Assembly: GCA_031285625.1 (NCBI GenBank)
Contig: JAITVV010000093.1
Coordinates: 124,001-188,000, forward strand
DNA from: Prevotella sp.
GTDB lineage: Bacteria > Bacteroidota > Bacteroidia > Bacteroidales > Dysgonomonadaceae
DNA length: 64,000 bases
Direction of reading: 5' to 3'
Shown here piece by piece: positions 1 through 8,359 of the stretch (position 1 is its first letter; each line of letters begins with the position of its first letter). A program made the translations under genes and the position numbers. Below the pieces are notes generated by a model. It was not told where the DNA came from. It made no database searches and was given only the letters and a program-made list of their open reading frames with translations.

Positions 1-132
1 AAGTCGCTGTAAATAGAAATTACAGTTATCCATCGTTATCTTTTTCTAGAAACGATAAATGTTATGTCACATATGACTAGTTTTTATACTAAAATGACTT
101 GAAATTACACTCTTTTATCAGACTGAATGGTC

Positions 133-140
133 TATTTTTG
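133..140 (+). promoter_or_regulatory. Putative -7 promoter box (DUF418 gene)
   Basis: The box TATTTTTG matches the Bacteroidetes -7 consensus TAnnTTTG. It lies 40 bases before the ATG at 180, so the open frame that extends back to 99 would be partly untranscribed. I see no good -33 TTTG at the expected distance. Confidence 0.45.
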
Positions 141-179
141 CAATCTCGGAAACTAACTATTAATGCCTGTGACACTATC

Positions 180-1385
180 ATGAATCAAACATTAAACTTG
201 ACCCCCAAGAAACGTATCAACTCTATTGACGCTCTCCGGGGGGGTGCATTATTTGGTATTCTAATGTTTCACTGCATGGAACATTTCGATCTAATGCTTA
301 TTCCGGAATTGACTTCACCTTTTTGGCAAAATGTGGATAATAAAGTATATGAAATTATAGCTTTCCTATTTGCAGGTAAGGCCTATGCTATTTTCTCGTT
401 GCTTTTCGGCCTTAGTTTCTTTATGCAAATGGATTCACAAGCAGATAAAGGAGTTGATTTCCGTCTGCGATTTTTATGGCGGCTGACAATATTGCTAGTA
501 TTGGGTTATCTCAATGGAATCATATATATGGGTGAATTCTTCGTAGTATATGCAATCCTTGGAGTCTTTCTTATTCCTCTCTTTAAGGTACCCACTAAAT
601 GGTTAGTTGCTTTGGGTATACTATTATTTCTTCAGATTCCTGATATTATCAGCTTTATTTCATTATTGAGTGGTAATGAACCAAATGAACCAAGTAGTGC
701 TGTTATATTTATGGATCAGTTATATAAAGAATGTGCCAATATCTTCATACATGGTTCATTAACCGATGTTCTCGAATTTAACTTATGGAAAGGGCAGGCA
801 GCTAAATTACTGTGGGTATTCAATAATGCTCGCTATCCACAGCTTATTGGCTTATTCATAACAGGCATGCTCATAGGACGTTATGGTATCCACAAAAGCG
901 AGGAGAAGATGGTAAGGTACAGCCGCAAAGCTCTTCCTTTTAGTATTCTGGTTTTCGTTGTATTTTATACTGTAGTATCATTGCTTCCATATTTGGGAAT
1001 AGATGGTTTTGCTTTACAGGTAGGTACAACATTATTCAAATCATATGCCAATCTGGGTATGATGATGATGTACATATGTTGCTTTATACTAATATATTAT
1101 AATACAAGCTTCAAAAAAGGATTAGACTATATAGCTCCGGTTGGACGTATGAGTGTAACCAATTACATGATGCAGTCTCTTATTGGAGTAACATTATTTT
1201 ATGGATTTGGAGCTAATCTTGCAGTACAATTGAGCTTCGTGCAATGTCTGCTATTAGGTTTAGTTATCTATACTGTGCAGATCATCTATAGTAACTGGTG
1301 GATGAAGCGTCATTATTATGGACCTGTAGAGTGGGTATGGCGGGTACTCACATGGTTAAAGCCTATTCCCCTTCGTAGAAAATAG
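180..1385 (+). CDS. DUF418 family integral membrane protein (YeiB-like)
   Basis: A protein of 401 residues with many hydrophobic segments. The N-terminal motif SIDALRG (about residues 15-21) and the C-terminal motif GPVEWVWR are hallmarks of the DUF418/YeiB membrane family, which is related to acyltransferase-3 and heparan N-acetyltransferase folds. The substrate is unknown. The frame is open from 99, but I choose the ATG at 180 because the IDALRG motif normally starts within the first 20 residues and because a -7 promoter box lies at 133-140. It seems to be a single-gene unit: the next gene begins 138 bases later behind its own promoter box. Family assignment is firm; the function is not known. 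Confidence 0.9.
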   Translation: MNQTLNLTPKKRINSIDALRGGALFGILMFHCMEHFDLMLIPELTSPFWQNVDNKVYEIIAFLFAGKAYAIFSLLFGLSFFMQMDSQADKGVDFRLRFLWRLTILLVLGYLNGIIYMGEFFVVYAILGVFLIPLFKVPTKWLVALGILLFLQIPDIISFISLLSGNEPNEPSSAVIFMDQLYKECANIFIHGSLTDVLEFNLWKGQAAKLLWVFNNARYPQLIGLFITGMLIGRYGIHKSEEKMVRYSRKALPFSILVFVVFYTVVSLLPYLGIDGFALQVGTTLFKSYANLGMMMMYICCFILIYYNTSFKKGLDYIAPVGRMSVTNYMMQSLIGVTLFYGFGANLAVQLSFVQCLLLGLVIYTVQIIYSNWWMKRHYYGPVEWVWRVLTWLKPIPLRRK

Positions 1386-1476
1386 AAGAAAGCTTTTAAT
1401 AAAAAGTGTGCAATCGTTTGCAATCTTTTTTAGTCAAGATAAGAATTGTAAGCAATAATGGTTCAAATAAATAGCA

Positions 1477-1484
1477 TAGTTTTG
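1477..1484 (+). promoter_or_regulatory. Putative -7 promoter box (GH13 gene)
   Basis: TAGTTTTG fits TAnnTTTG and sits 38 bases upstream of the GH13 start codon. No clear -33 element is visible. Confidence 0.4.
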
Positions 1485-1522
1485 CTGTTGATAAATCTAT
1501 ATCAATCTAATAATTTAAAACC

Positions 1523-3415
1523 ATGAAATTTTTACGATTATTTCTTCCATTTCTATTTTTTATACTTTTAGCTTGCAGTGATGATTCCACTCCAAACATC
1601 ACTATACCGGAACCTGGAACAGTACCTGCACAATTACGTGATGGTATAAATATCATTAGTGATGATTCACTTGGTTTCGTACTATTTGCACCTAAGAAAG
1701 AAACAGTACATCTTATTGGTGATTTTAACAACTGGCAGGTCTCAGACTCATATAAGATGAAAAAAGACGGGGATCGTTTCTGGATAAAAATTGGAAATTT
1801 GGAAAAAGGAAAAGAATATGTTTGTCAATACTTAATAGATAATTCTATAAAAATAGCAGATCCCTATGCCTCAAAAATAGCAGATCCGTGGAATGATAAA
1901 GATATATCAAGCACAATATATCCCAGCTTAATATCCTATCCTACAGGCAAAACAACCGAAATAGCAATGGTTGTAAATACAGCGCCAGCATCATATTCAT
2001 GGAAAGTAGCAAACTTTAAAATAGACAAACCTGAAAGTATGGTTATTTATGAAATACTCATCCGTGACTTTACAACTGATGGAAGCATAAAGGCCGTTCA
2101 GGGGAAACTTAATAGTCTAAAGCAATTGGGTATAAACGCCATAGAGTTAATGCCTTTTAATGAGTTTGAGGCAAATAACAGCTGGGGATATAATCCCTCA
2201 TTCTATTTTGCAACAGATAAAGCTTATGGCACATCCAATGATTATAAAGCTTTTATTGATGCATGCCACTCAAACGGTATCGCTGTAATTATGGATATGG
2301 TACTGAATCATAGTTATGGACAGAGTCCTATGGTAAGAATGTATCAGGATGCAAACAACAGTCCTACAGCCGATAATCCATGGTATAATCAAAAATCGAA
2401 CTTCGCAAACCCAGATGCACAGTGGGGGTATGACTTTAATCATGAAAGTAAATACACCCAGGCATTTGTGGATAGCGTTTGCGCATATTGGATGAAGGAA
2501 TATAAAGTAGACGGATTCCGTTTCGATTTCACAAAAGGTTTTTCTAATACATCATATCCGGCATCCGGTGCTGGTAGCTGGGGAGAACCATACGATGCCG
2601 CACGTATAAAAAATCTGAAACGCATCTATAATGAAATAAAGAGAAGAAATCCTGATGCCGTATTAATCTGTGAACATCTCTCTGATAACGAAGAAGAGAA
2701 AGAACTGGCCGAATACGGAATTATGCTATGGGGCAAAATGACTGAAAACTATAACGAAGCCACTATGGGATGGGGAGCCGAAGCCGGAGATTATGGACCA
2801 AAAGGAGATGTTTCGTGGACTTCATATAAAGAAAGAGGCTGGTCAAAACCCAATTTAGTAGCCTATATGGAAAGTCATGATGAAGAGAGAATTATGTTTA
2901 AGAATCAGAAATGGGGTAAAACATATGGTAACTACAATGTTACCGATCTGAAAACAGGACTTAAACGTACTGAAGCTGCTGCAGTCATACTGATGTCGTT
3001 TCCCGGACCTAAAATGATATGGCAATTCGGTGAAGTAGGATATGACGAAGAACTCAATAATGATCGTTTGGGTAAGAAACCGCCTCATTGGGAATATTAC
3101 GATGTGACGGAAAGAAAAGCTCTCTATGATGTATTTTCAAAAATGAATACACTCCGCAATTCGAACGCAGCATTTTCTACCAGCGATTATCTTGCAGATG
3201 TTAGGAATCAGTTTAAGCAAATACTTCTGAAGTCATCAGGTGGATATGTATGTGCTATTGCTAATTTTGATGTAGTGGAATTAGCGCAAGAAGTCAACTT
3301 CGGAAAAACAGGCCAGTGGGAAGATTATTTTTCCAGCAATAAATTAAATCTCACTGGTACCACACAGAATATCAAATTACAACCGGGTGAATACCGGCTA
3401 TATATAAGTAAATAA
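1523..3415 (+). CDS. GH13 alpha-amylase family lipoprotein with N-terminal CBM48-like domain
   Basis: A 630-residue glycoside hydrolase that should cleave alpha-1,4-glucans at the cell envelope. The first 18 residues form a lipoprotein signal (hydrophobic stretch then LLAC, Cys18). Residues about 45-110 look like a CBM48/isoamylase N-domain (GDFNNW at 66-71). The four GH13 regions are present: DMVLNH (258-263); GFRFD with probable nucleophile Asp335; CEH with probable acid/base Glu384; SHDE with Asp453. A short beta domain closes the protein. No SusC/SusD pair flanks it, so it is not inside an obvious polysaccharide utilisation locus. The lipobox suggests attachment to a membrane, possibly the cell surface as in SusG, but this is inference. 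Substrate (starch, glycogen or maltodextrin) cannot be decided. Confidence 0.95.
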   Translation: MKFLRLFLPFLFFILLACSDDSTPNITIPEPGTVPAQLRDGINIISDDSLGFVLFAPKKETVHLIGDFNNWQVSDSYKMKKDGDRFWIKIGNLEKGKEYVCQYLIDNSIKIADPYASKIADPWNDKDISSTIYPSLISYPTGKTTEIAMVVNTAPASYSWKVANFKIDKPESMVIYEILIRDFTTDGSIKAVQGKLNSLKQLGINAIELMPFNEFEANNSWGYNPSFYFATDKAYGTSNDYKAFIDACHSNGIAVIMDMVLNHSYGQSPMVRMYQDANNSPTADNPWYNQKSNFANPDAQWGYDFNHESKYTQAFVDSVCAYWMKEYKVDGFRFDFTKGFSNTSYPASGAGSWGEPYDAARIKNLKRIYNEIKRRNPDAVLICEHLSDNEEEKELAEYGIMLWGKMTENYNEATMGWGAEAGDYGPKGDVSWTSYKERGWSKPNLVAYMESHDEERIMFKNQKWGKTYGNYNVTDLKTGLKRTEAAAVILMSFPGPKMIWQFGEVGYDEELNNDRLGKKPPHWEYYDVTERKALYDVFSKMNTLRNSNAAFSTSDYLADVRNQFKQILLKSSGGYVCAIANFDVVELAQEVNFGKTGQWEDYFSSNKLNLTGTTQNIKLQPGEYRLYISK

Positions 3416-3445
3416 GAAGTCAAAATGGTTAATTCCATTTTAAAT

Positions 3446-3476
3446 AAAGCTGGTTGTCGGGATGACAATCAGCTTT
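3446..3476 (+). terminator. Terminator hairpin after the GH13 gene
   Basis: AAAGCTGGTTGTC and GACAATCAGCTTT form a 13-bp stem with one G-U pair and a 5-base loop. The T-tract afterwards is weak. A smaller hairpin (AAAATGG/CCATTTT, 3422-3441) precedes it. Confidence 0.6.
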
Positions 3477-3528
3477 GTGTATTTCTAAGCCTGTATGGAC
3501 TAGATTTAGCTTAATTTTTAATACTAAC

Positions 3529-3559
3529 TTTAAACTCCCGCCTAAATTTGATATATTTG
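3529..3559 (+). promoter_or_regulatory. Putative promoter of the DPP IV gene
   Basis: TTTA at 3529-3532 and TATATTTG at 3552-3559 are separated by 19 bases, close to the Bacteroidetes -33/-7 layout. A second -7-like box, TAAATTTG, lies at 3543-3550. The start codon is at 3581. Confidence 0.5.
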
Positions 3560-3580
3560 TCAAAAATAAATTGAAAGGAT

Positions 3581-5734
3581 ATGAAAAATATTTTAGGATT
3601 ATTGTTTGCCATGCTATTCTTTGCTACAGCCAGTGCGCAACGATTAGATTTAATGGATATTAATTCGGGAAAATACTATGCACGGGGCGTTCAGCCGGTA
3701 GTATCATCTGCTGATGGTGAATCTTATTTTCAGGCAGACAATAATTACACAATGATTATTAAATACTCATATAGCACAGGCTTACCTACCGACACGATAT
3801 TCGATGTGAAAAAGGCCAGGGAATCTACTATCAGTTCATTTCAGGGATTCGTCATTAGTCCTGATGAGAAAAGATTATTGGTATTTAATGATCATGAACC
3901 TATCTATCGACATTCATATAAAGCGAACTATTATTATTACGATGTTCGCCGCAATCTGATACGCAAATTAACTCAAAATAAAGAAAAACAGTCCATTCCT
4001 ACTTTTTCCCGCGATGGGCGGATGCTGGCATATGTATCGAATAATAATATCTGGCTAGCCAAATTCGATTATGATACAGAATCGCAAGTAACAAGAGATG
4101 GGGAATTGGGTAAAATAATAAATGGTGGAACCGATTGGGTATATGAAGAAGAATTCGCGACAACAAGCCTCATGGACTTCTCTGAAGATGGGCGACTCTT
4201 AGCCTTTGTTCGTTTTGATGAGACAAACGTTCCCGAATACTCAATGCAGATGTATGCGAATAATCTTTATCCTTCTTCATTTTCTTTTAAATATCCTAAA
4301 GCCGGAGAGCAAAATTCGATAGTAACATGCAACGTATTTGATATAGATGCTAAAACTATCAGGAAAATGAATATTCCTGCAAACACAGAATATATACCGC
4401 GTATCCAGTTTCTTCCTAAAGGGGATGATCTGGCTATAATGGCTTTGAACAGGGAACAAAATAAGTTTGACCTATATCTGGCTAACGGAAGATCGTCTGT
4501 GAGCCGCTCTATATTACATGAGGAAAACAATCGTTATATAGATTCCGAACTGTTTGATTATATCAAATTCTTTGATAATCAATTCACCTATGTTAGTGAA
4601 AAAGATGGTTATACTCATATTTATCTGTACGATAATACAGGTGTTATGCAGAAACAACTAACCTCCGGTAATTATGATGTAACCAGTCTTCTTGCCGTTG
4701 ATCCTATTTCAAAAACAGTATTTTATGAAGCGGCAGAAGAAAGCCCTCTACAACGTGCTATCTATAAAGTAGACATGGTAAAAGGCATAAAGACAAAACT
4801 GTCGGCAAAGCAGGGCACTAATAATGCTACATTCAGCAATAACGGCAAATATTATATCAATAATTTTAGTAATATATCCACACCGAGAATAGTTACAGTA
4901 CATGACGCATCAGGTAAAGAATTACGGGTATTAGAAGATAATGCAAGACTGAAAAATTCATTAACTGGACTAAATCTTCCTACAAAAGAATTTATCACAG
5001 TAAAATCTGCTGATGGACGCGACCTGAATGCCTACATAATGAAACCGGCTAATTTTAACCCATCTCAGAAATACCCATTGGTAATGGTGCAATATAGCGG
5101 GCCTAATTCACAGGAAGTAAAAGATAGCTATAGCATTGACTGGACTGATTATCTGACAACACAGGGTTTTATTGTAGCTAGTGTGGATGGACGTGGAACG
5201 GGTGCCAGAGGCGAAGATTTCCGTAAATGTACTTATATGAACTTAGGTATATATGAGTCGGATGATCAGGCAGCTGCCGCCCGACATTTTGCCTCTCTTC
5301 CATATATCGACGGCAGTAAAATTGCTATTTGGGGATGGAGCTACGGGGGATATAATGTACTTATGAGTATGAGCCGTGGCAATGGCGTATTTAAGGCCGG
5401 AGTGGCTATAGCACCCGTTACAGACTGGAAATTCTATGACACAGTATACGCTGAACGTTTTATGCGCACGCCGCAGCAGAATGCTGCCGGATATCAGGCG
5501 GGGTCCCCTATCCTACTTGCAAATAAACTTCAAGGTAGTTTATTGCTGATTCATGGCTCTGCAGATGATAATGTCCATTTTCAGAATACAATGGATTATG
5601 CAGCTGCCTTGGTTAAGGCTAATAAGCAATTCGATATGTTCGTTTTCACAGACAAAGATCATTCTATAAGAGGAGCTGCCAACCGTACTTATCTTTATGA
5701 AAAGGTTATAAAATTCTTGAAAACAAATATGTAA
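3581..5734 (+). CDS. Dipeptidyl peptidase IV (S9B serine peptidase)
   Basis: A 717-residue exported peptidase that should release X-Pro or X-Ala dipeptides from peptide N-termini. Residues 1-19 are a signal peptide ending in ATASAQ. An N-terminal beta-propeller (about 35-460) carries DWVYEEE at 185-191, the double-Glu motif that binds the substrate amino group in DPP IV. The C-terminal alpha/beta hydrolase has GWSYGG (Ser587), ADDNVHF (Asp662) and DKDHS (His694), giving a complete catalytic triad. Length is typical of bacterial DPP IV. It probably acts in the periplasm in peptide use. A purine-rich GAAAGGA lies just before the start. It is a single-gene unit closed by a strong terminator. Confidence 0.96.
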   Translation: MKNILGLLFAMLFFATASAQRLDLMDINSGKYYARGVQPVVSSADGESYFQADNNYTMIIKYSYSTGLPTDTIFDVKKARESTISSFQGFVISPDEKRLLVFNDHEPIYRHSYKANYYYYDVRRNLIRKLTQNKEKQSIPTFSRDGRMLAYVSNNNIWLAKFDYDTESQVTRDGELGKIINGGTDWVYEEEFATTSLMDFSEDGRLLAFVRFDETNVPEYSMQMYANNLYPSSFSFKYPKAGEQNSIVTCNVFDIDAKTIRKMNIPANTEYIPRIQFLPKGDDLAIMALNREQNKFDLYLANGRSSVSRSILHEENNRYIDSELFDYIKFFDNQFTYVSEKDGYTHIYLYDNTGVMQKQLTSGNYDVTSLLAVDPISKTVFYEAAEESPLQRAIYKVDMVKGIKTKLSAKQGTNNATFSNNGKYYINNFSNISTPRIVTVHDASGKELRVLEDNARLKNSLTGLNLPTKEFITVKSADGRDLNAYIMKPANFNPSQKYPLVMVQYSGPNSQEVKDSYSIDWTDYLTTQGFIVASVDGRGTGARGEDFRKCTYMNLGIYESDDQAAAARHFASLPYIDGSKIAIWGWSYGGYNVLMSMSRGNGVFKAGVAIAPVTDWKFYDTVYAERFMRTPQQNAAGYQAGSPILLANKLQGSLLLIHGSADDNVHFQNTMDYAAALVKANKQFDMFVFTDKDHSIRGAANRTYLYEKVIKFLKTNM

Positions 5735-5752
5735 GGATATAATTTTCTAAAT

Positions 5753-5789
5753 AAAAAAACAGGCTATTCGTTAATAGCCTGTTTTTTTT
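5753..5789. terminator. Bidirectional terminator between converging genes
   Basis: A perfect 16-bp stem (seven A then CAGGCTATT, loop CGTT, AATAGCCTG then seven T). The A-run and T-run make it usable from both strands. It overlaps the stop codon of the minus-strand DUF3008 gene (5788-5790). Confidence 0.9.
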
Positions 5790-5958
5790 ATTTCTTTTTC
5801 TTTGTAGACTTTGGTTTTGAAGCAAAATCTTCCAATTCCTTTTCAGTCATGCCATTTGCAACTTTCTTTATCTCATCACTGGCATTTTTATTTTCTCCTC
5901 TCTTATACGAGAGAGCCGCCCCCATCAATCGTCTTTGTTTCTCACTTTTAGCTGGCAT
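5788..5958 (-). CDS. DUF3008 family small protein
   Basis: A 56-residue basic protein starting MPAKSEKQRRLMGAAL and ending in a Lys-rich tail. The pattern MPAKSxxQxRLMG...YKxGE...ASxxIKKxAxGMTEKEL-DFAS is that of DUF3008, a widespread small-protein family of unknown function. It starts 15 bases after the upstream 50-residue gene on the same strand, so the two are probably co-transcribed. The stop codon lies inside the right arm of a terminator hairpin. The family match is from memory of the consensus, and no function is implied. Confidence 0.85.
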   Translation of the reverse strand: MPAKSEKQRRLMGAALSYKRGENKNASDEIKKVANGMTEKELEDFASKPKSTKKKK

Positions 5959-5973
5959 ATACCCATATTTTAG

Positions 5974-6126
5974 TTAATCTTCTTCGTATTCATTGATTTT
6001 CTCTCCCGACTCAAGATGCATATCTTTAAATGGTTCGGATTTCAATTGGTTATCTATCTTTTGTTGTGCTTCAGATTTTTCTGCTTGAGATGCCTGTTGA
6101 TTTGTTTTGATTTCCTTGTCTTCCAT
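5974..6126 (-). CDS. Small acidic hypothetical protein (50 aa)
   Basis: An ATG-initiated 50-residue frame that starts MEDKEIKTNQQ and ends NEYEED. It is rich in Glu, Lys and Gln and has no membrane segment, so it is probably soluble and perhaps disordered. I do not recognise a family. It lies directly upstream of the DUF3008 gene on the same strand, 15 bases away, which supports it being a real gene in a two-gene unit. It could still be a chance frame. Confidence 0.55.
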   Translation of the reverse strand: MEDKEIKTNQQASQAEKSEAQQKIDNQLKSEPFKDMHLESGEKINEYEED

Positions 6127-6240
6127 AATTTCTTATTTTAATAAACACTATAAACTACTTTTTTAGAACAAGCTGATAACCAAAAGAGTTTACATTATCC
6201 ATGGGAGAATATATTAAAATAATTAAACGAATTATAATAC

Positions 6241-6276
6241 AAAAAGGATGGTGAAAATACTATCACCATCCTTTTT
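6241..6276. terminator. Terminator hairpin after the GNAT gene
   Basis: AAAAAGGATGGTGA and TCACCATCCTTTTT form a perfect 14-bp stem with an 8-base loop. It begins 24 bases beyond the GNAT stop codon on the minus strand, and A/T runs at both ends allow use in either direction. Confidence 0.9.
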
Positions 6277-6299
6277 CATTTACTTATTTCTTATAGAAG

Positions 6300-7442
6300 T
6301 TATTTTATACTTTTAATATAAGCTCTACGCATCTTATGATTCTCAGCACTAAAACCATCCCAGAGGGATGCTACCTTATTGTTCATTTCCAGTTCAGGAT
6401 TTGATTCGGCGAACTGAAATCCACACTTGTATGCAGATGGTATAAAATCATTGAAGATGATTGCATTTACACCTTTTCCTTGATATTCAGGAGAGATTCC
6501 AATTAACATCAGATCTACAACCGGATTTTTCTTACTCTTCAGATCTTTCAGAAGATGTCTCCATCCAAACGGGAACAATTTGCCGCGTGATTTTATAAGC
6601 CCGTCTGAAAGGCTTGGCATTCCAATACCGAATCCGACCACTTCATCTGTATCTACTTTTATTATAATCGATACCAAGTCCCAACGGAGCAAGGGTACAT
6701 ACATTTTTACATAATAGTCTATTTGCCTTTGTGTTAACGGTGCAAATCCATATAAAGGTTTGTAAGCATCATTTAATAGTTCAAATAACTTATTTACATA
6801 TGGAGTTATTTGTTTCAAATTTTTAAATTTAAGAACTTTCAATCCATATCGTTGCATCACCATATTAGCTATTCGCTGATGTCTTTCAGGAACAGAATCC
6901 GGCACAGGAATACGATATTCGTTCCAGTCGGCATCTTTTACAAAGCCTAATCGTTCTATCTGCTCCCGGTAATATGGATAACTATATGTTGTAGACATAG
7001 TAGATACTTTATCATATCCTTTGATTAGCAATCCTTCATGATCCAGATCAGTAAAACCCATCGGCCCTATAATAGAATCCATGCCTTTATTCTTCATCCA
7101 GTTTTCTGCAGCAGCAAACAAAGTATCCACAACTTCGTTATCATCTATGAAATCAACAAAACCAAAACGGCCTTGTTTTTTATTCCATATTTTATTTGCT
7201 TCATGATTTATAATAGCTGCTATCCTACCCACTATTTTTCCATCTCTGTATGCCAGAAATAATTGGTTTTCGCAAAAATCAAATGCCGGATTTTTCTTTT
7301 GGTTAAGAGTTTCCAGCTCATCCATTACTAGCGAGGGAACATAATAAGGAGAATCTTTATATAGGACATCTATAGGGAATTTAACGAATGCTTTTTTCAA
7401 AGCTTTATCATCCTCCTTTACTTCCTTGATTATTATAGACAT
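6300..7442 (-). CDS. GNAT-fold N-acyltransferase-like protein of unknown substrate
   Basis: A soluble 380-residue protein. The N-terminal half (VKEDDKALKKAFVKFP..., then LFLAYRDGKIVGRIAAIIN at about 60-80) has the strand pattern of an acyl-CoA N-acyltransferase. The C-terminal half has another GNAT-like stretch (DLMLIGISPEYQGKGVNAIIFND) that resembles the acetyl-CoA-binding motif QxxGxG/A. This double-GNAT architecture is common in Bacteroidetes proteins annotated only as GNAT or hypothetical. The acceptor is unknown. The gene is flanked by its own -7 box upstream (7572-7579) and a terminator downstream, so it is probably monocistronic. Confidence 0.85.
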   Translation of the reverse strand: MSIIIKEVKEDDKALKKAFVKFPIDVLYKDSPYYVPSLVMDELETLNQKKNPAFDFCENQLFLAYRDGKIVGRIAAIINHEANKIWNKKQGRFGFVDFIDDNEVVDTLFAAAENWMKNKGMDSIIGPMGFTDLDHEGLLIKGYDKVSTMSTTYSYPYYREQIERLGFVKDADWNEYRIPVPDSVPERHQRIANMVMQRYGLKVLKFKNLKQITPYVNKLFELLNDAYKPLYGFAPLTQRQIDYYVKMYVPLLRWDLVSIIIKVDTDEVVGFGIGMPSLSDGLIKSRGKLFPFGWRHLLKDLKSKKNPVVDLMLIGISPEYQGKGVNAIIFNDFIPSAYKCGFQFAESNPELEMNNKVASLWDGFSAENHKMRRAYIKSIK

Positions 7443-7571
7443 ATTTTTATGTACTAAATAAATTACAACTAAGGTCTCAGACCTATTTATTACTTTGGTA
7501 AGCAGAACAACAATAAGTTGTTATGATTCTAAAATATATCATTAAATACTTACTGCTACTTATTAACGTCG

Positions 7572-7579
7572 CAAAGATA
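7572..7579 (-). promoter_or_regulatory. Putative -7 promoter box (GNAT gene)
   Basis: On the minus strand this reads TATCTTTG, an exact TAnnTTTG. It would give a leader of about 120 bases before the GNAT start codon at 7442. No -33 TTTG is evident. Confidence 0.45.
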
Positions 7580-7611
7580 GTATTTTTATTTATTAGATAT
7601 TATTTGCGATA

Positions 7612-7640
7612 ATAACCATATCAAGATTTGATATAGTTAT
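7612..7640 (-). terminator. AT-rich hairpin at the end of the cyclo-ligase gene
   Basis: ATAACCATATCAA and TTGATATAGTTAT pair over 12 of 13 positions with a 3-base loop, overlapping the stop codon of the cyclo-ligase gene (7637-7639). It lacks a clean T-run, so it is a weak terminator candidate. Confidence 0.4.
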
Positions 7641-8200
7641 TTCCAAATTAATTCATTTTCAGAAACGATGAAATCCATTTTTACATCATTCGGATCGGTT
7701 GGAATAGTATCGAAAAGCTGAAAATCAAAACATATGCCCATTTTAGGAGCAGATATTTTAGGCAAGAATCGATCATAAAATCCTTTTCCCCTCCCCATCC
7801 GGTTCATTTTCCGGTCGAAAGCTACCCCGGGTACAATTATTAAATCGATTTTATTATATTCTGTAAAATCTTCACCAACAGGCTCCATTATACCGTATGA
7901 AGACTGCTGAAAACTTGTTGAGAAGTCACAAGCTCTGAATACAATTTCATCTCCGGTTACTACAGGCAAATAAAAATTCTTCTCACTACCCCATTTATGG
8001 ATAAAGTCATATGTTTGCACTTCATCCTCCAGGCTATTATATATAAATATTGCCTTAGCTTGCTGAAAGGCACCTGTTATCTCCAAAACAGACAATACTT
8101 CTTCCGAACGGTTATATAAATCGTCTGAAGTATAATTTTTTTTACGTAAAGAGATTTCTTTTCTTAGCTTTTCTTTTTCCTGATATATATTTTTCGCCAT
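7637..8200 (-). CDS. 5-formyltetrahydrofolate cyclo-ligase
   Basis: A 187-residue cytoplasmic enzyme that converts 5-formyl-THF to 5,10-methenyl-THF with ATP. The diagnostic glycine-rich motif GRGKGFYDRFL is present near the C-terminal third (about 137-147), preceded by IIVPGVAFDRKMNRMG. The basic N-terminus (KEKLRKEISLRKKNYT) also fits the family. Length is normal. It reads in the same direction as the S41 protease and the GNAT gene but has its own -7 box (8262-8269). It supports one-carbon metabolism and thus nucleotide synthesis; the nearby dCMP deaminase is thematically related but lies in another unit. Confidence 0.95.
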   Translation of the reverse strand: MAKNIYQEKEKLRKEISLRKKNYTSDDLYNRSEEVLSVLEITGAFQQAKAIFIYNSLEDEVQTYDFIHKWGSEKNFYLPVVTGDEIVFRACDFSTSFQQSSYGIMEPVGEDFTEYNKIDLIIVPGVAFDRKMNRMGRGKGFYDRFLPKISAPKMGICFDFQLFDTIPTDPNDVKMDFIVSENELIWK

Positions 8201-8261
8201 TTATTCTGTTTAATGAAGGTCGCAGACTTACTACTTTTATATCTGTCACAATAGTATCGAA

Positions 8262-8269
8262 CAAAAATA
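8262..8269 (-). promoter_or_regulatory. Putative -7 promoter box (cyclo-ligase gene)
   Basis: Minus strand reads TATTTTTG, matching TAnnTTTG, 62 bases before the start codon at 8200. Confidence 0.4.
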
Positions 8270-8315
8270 CATTTCTTTAATTATAATATCAAAATATCTT
8301 TTCTTTAAAAAATGA

Positions 8316-8345
8316 AAGGGATAAGATTTTGTATTCTTATCCCTT
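8316..8345 (-). terminator. Terminator after the S41 protease gene
   Basis: AAGGGATAAGA and TCTTATCCCTT form a perfect 11-bp stem, 14 bases after the protease stop codon on the minus strand and followed there by a T-rich tract. Confidence 0.85.
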
Positions 8346-8359
8346 ATTTTGAAATTATA

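Noticed and set aside
99-179. N-terminal extension of the DUF418 frame
   Set aside because: A -7 promoter box lies inside it, and family members begin near the SIDALRG motif, which fits the ATG at 180.
1523-5734. A polysaccharide utilisation locus around the GH13 gene
   Set aside because: No SusC, SusD or regulator gene is adjacent; the DPP IV gene is a separate unit.
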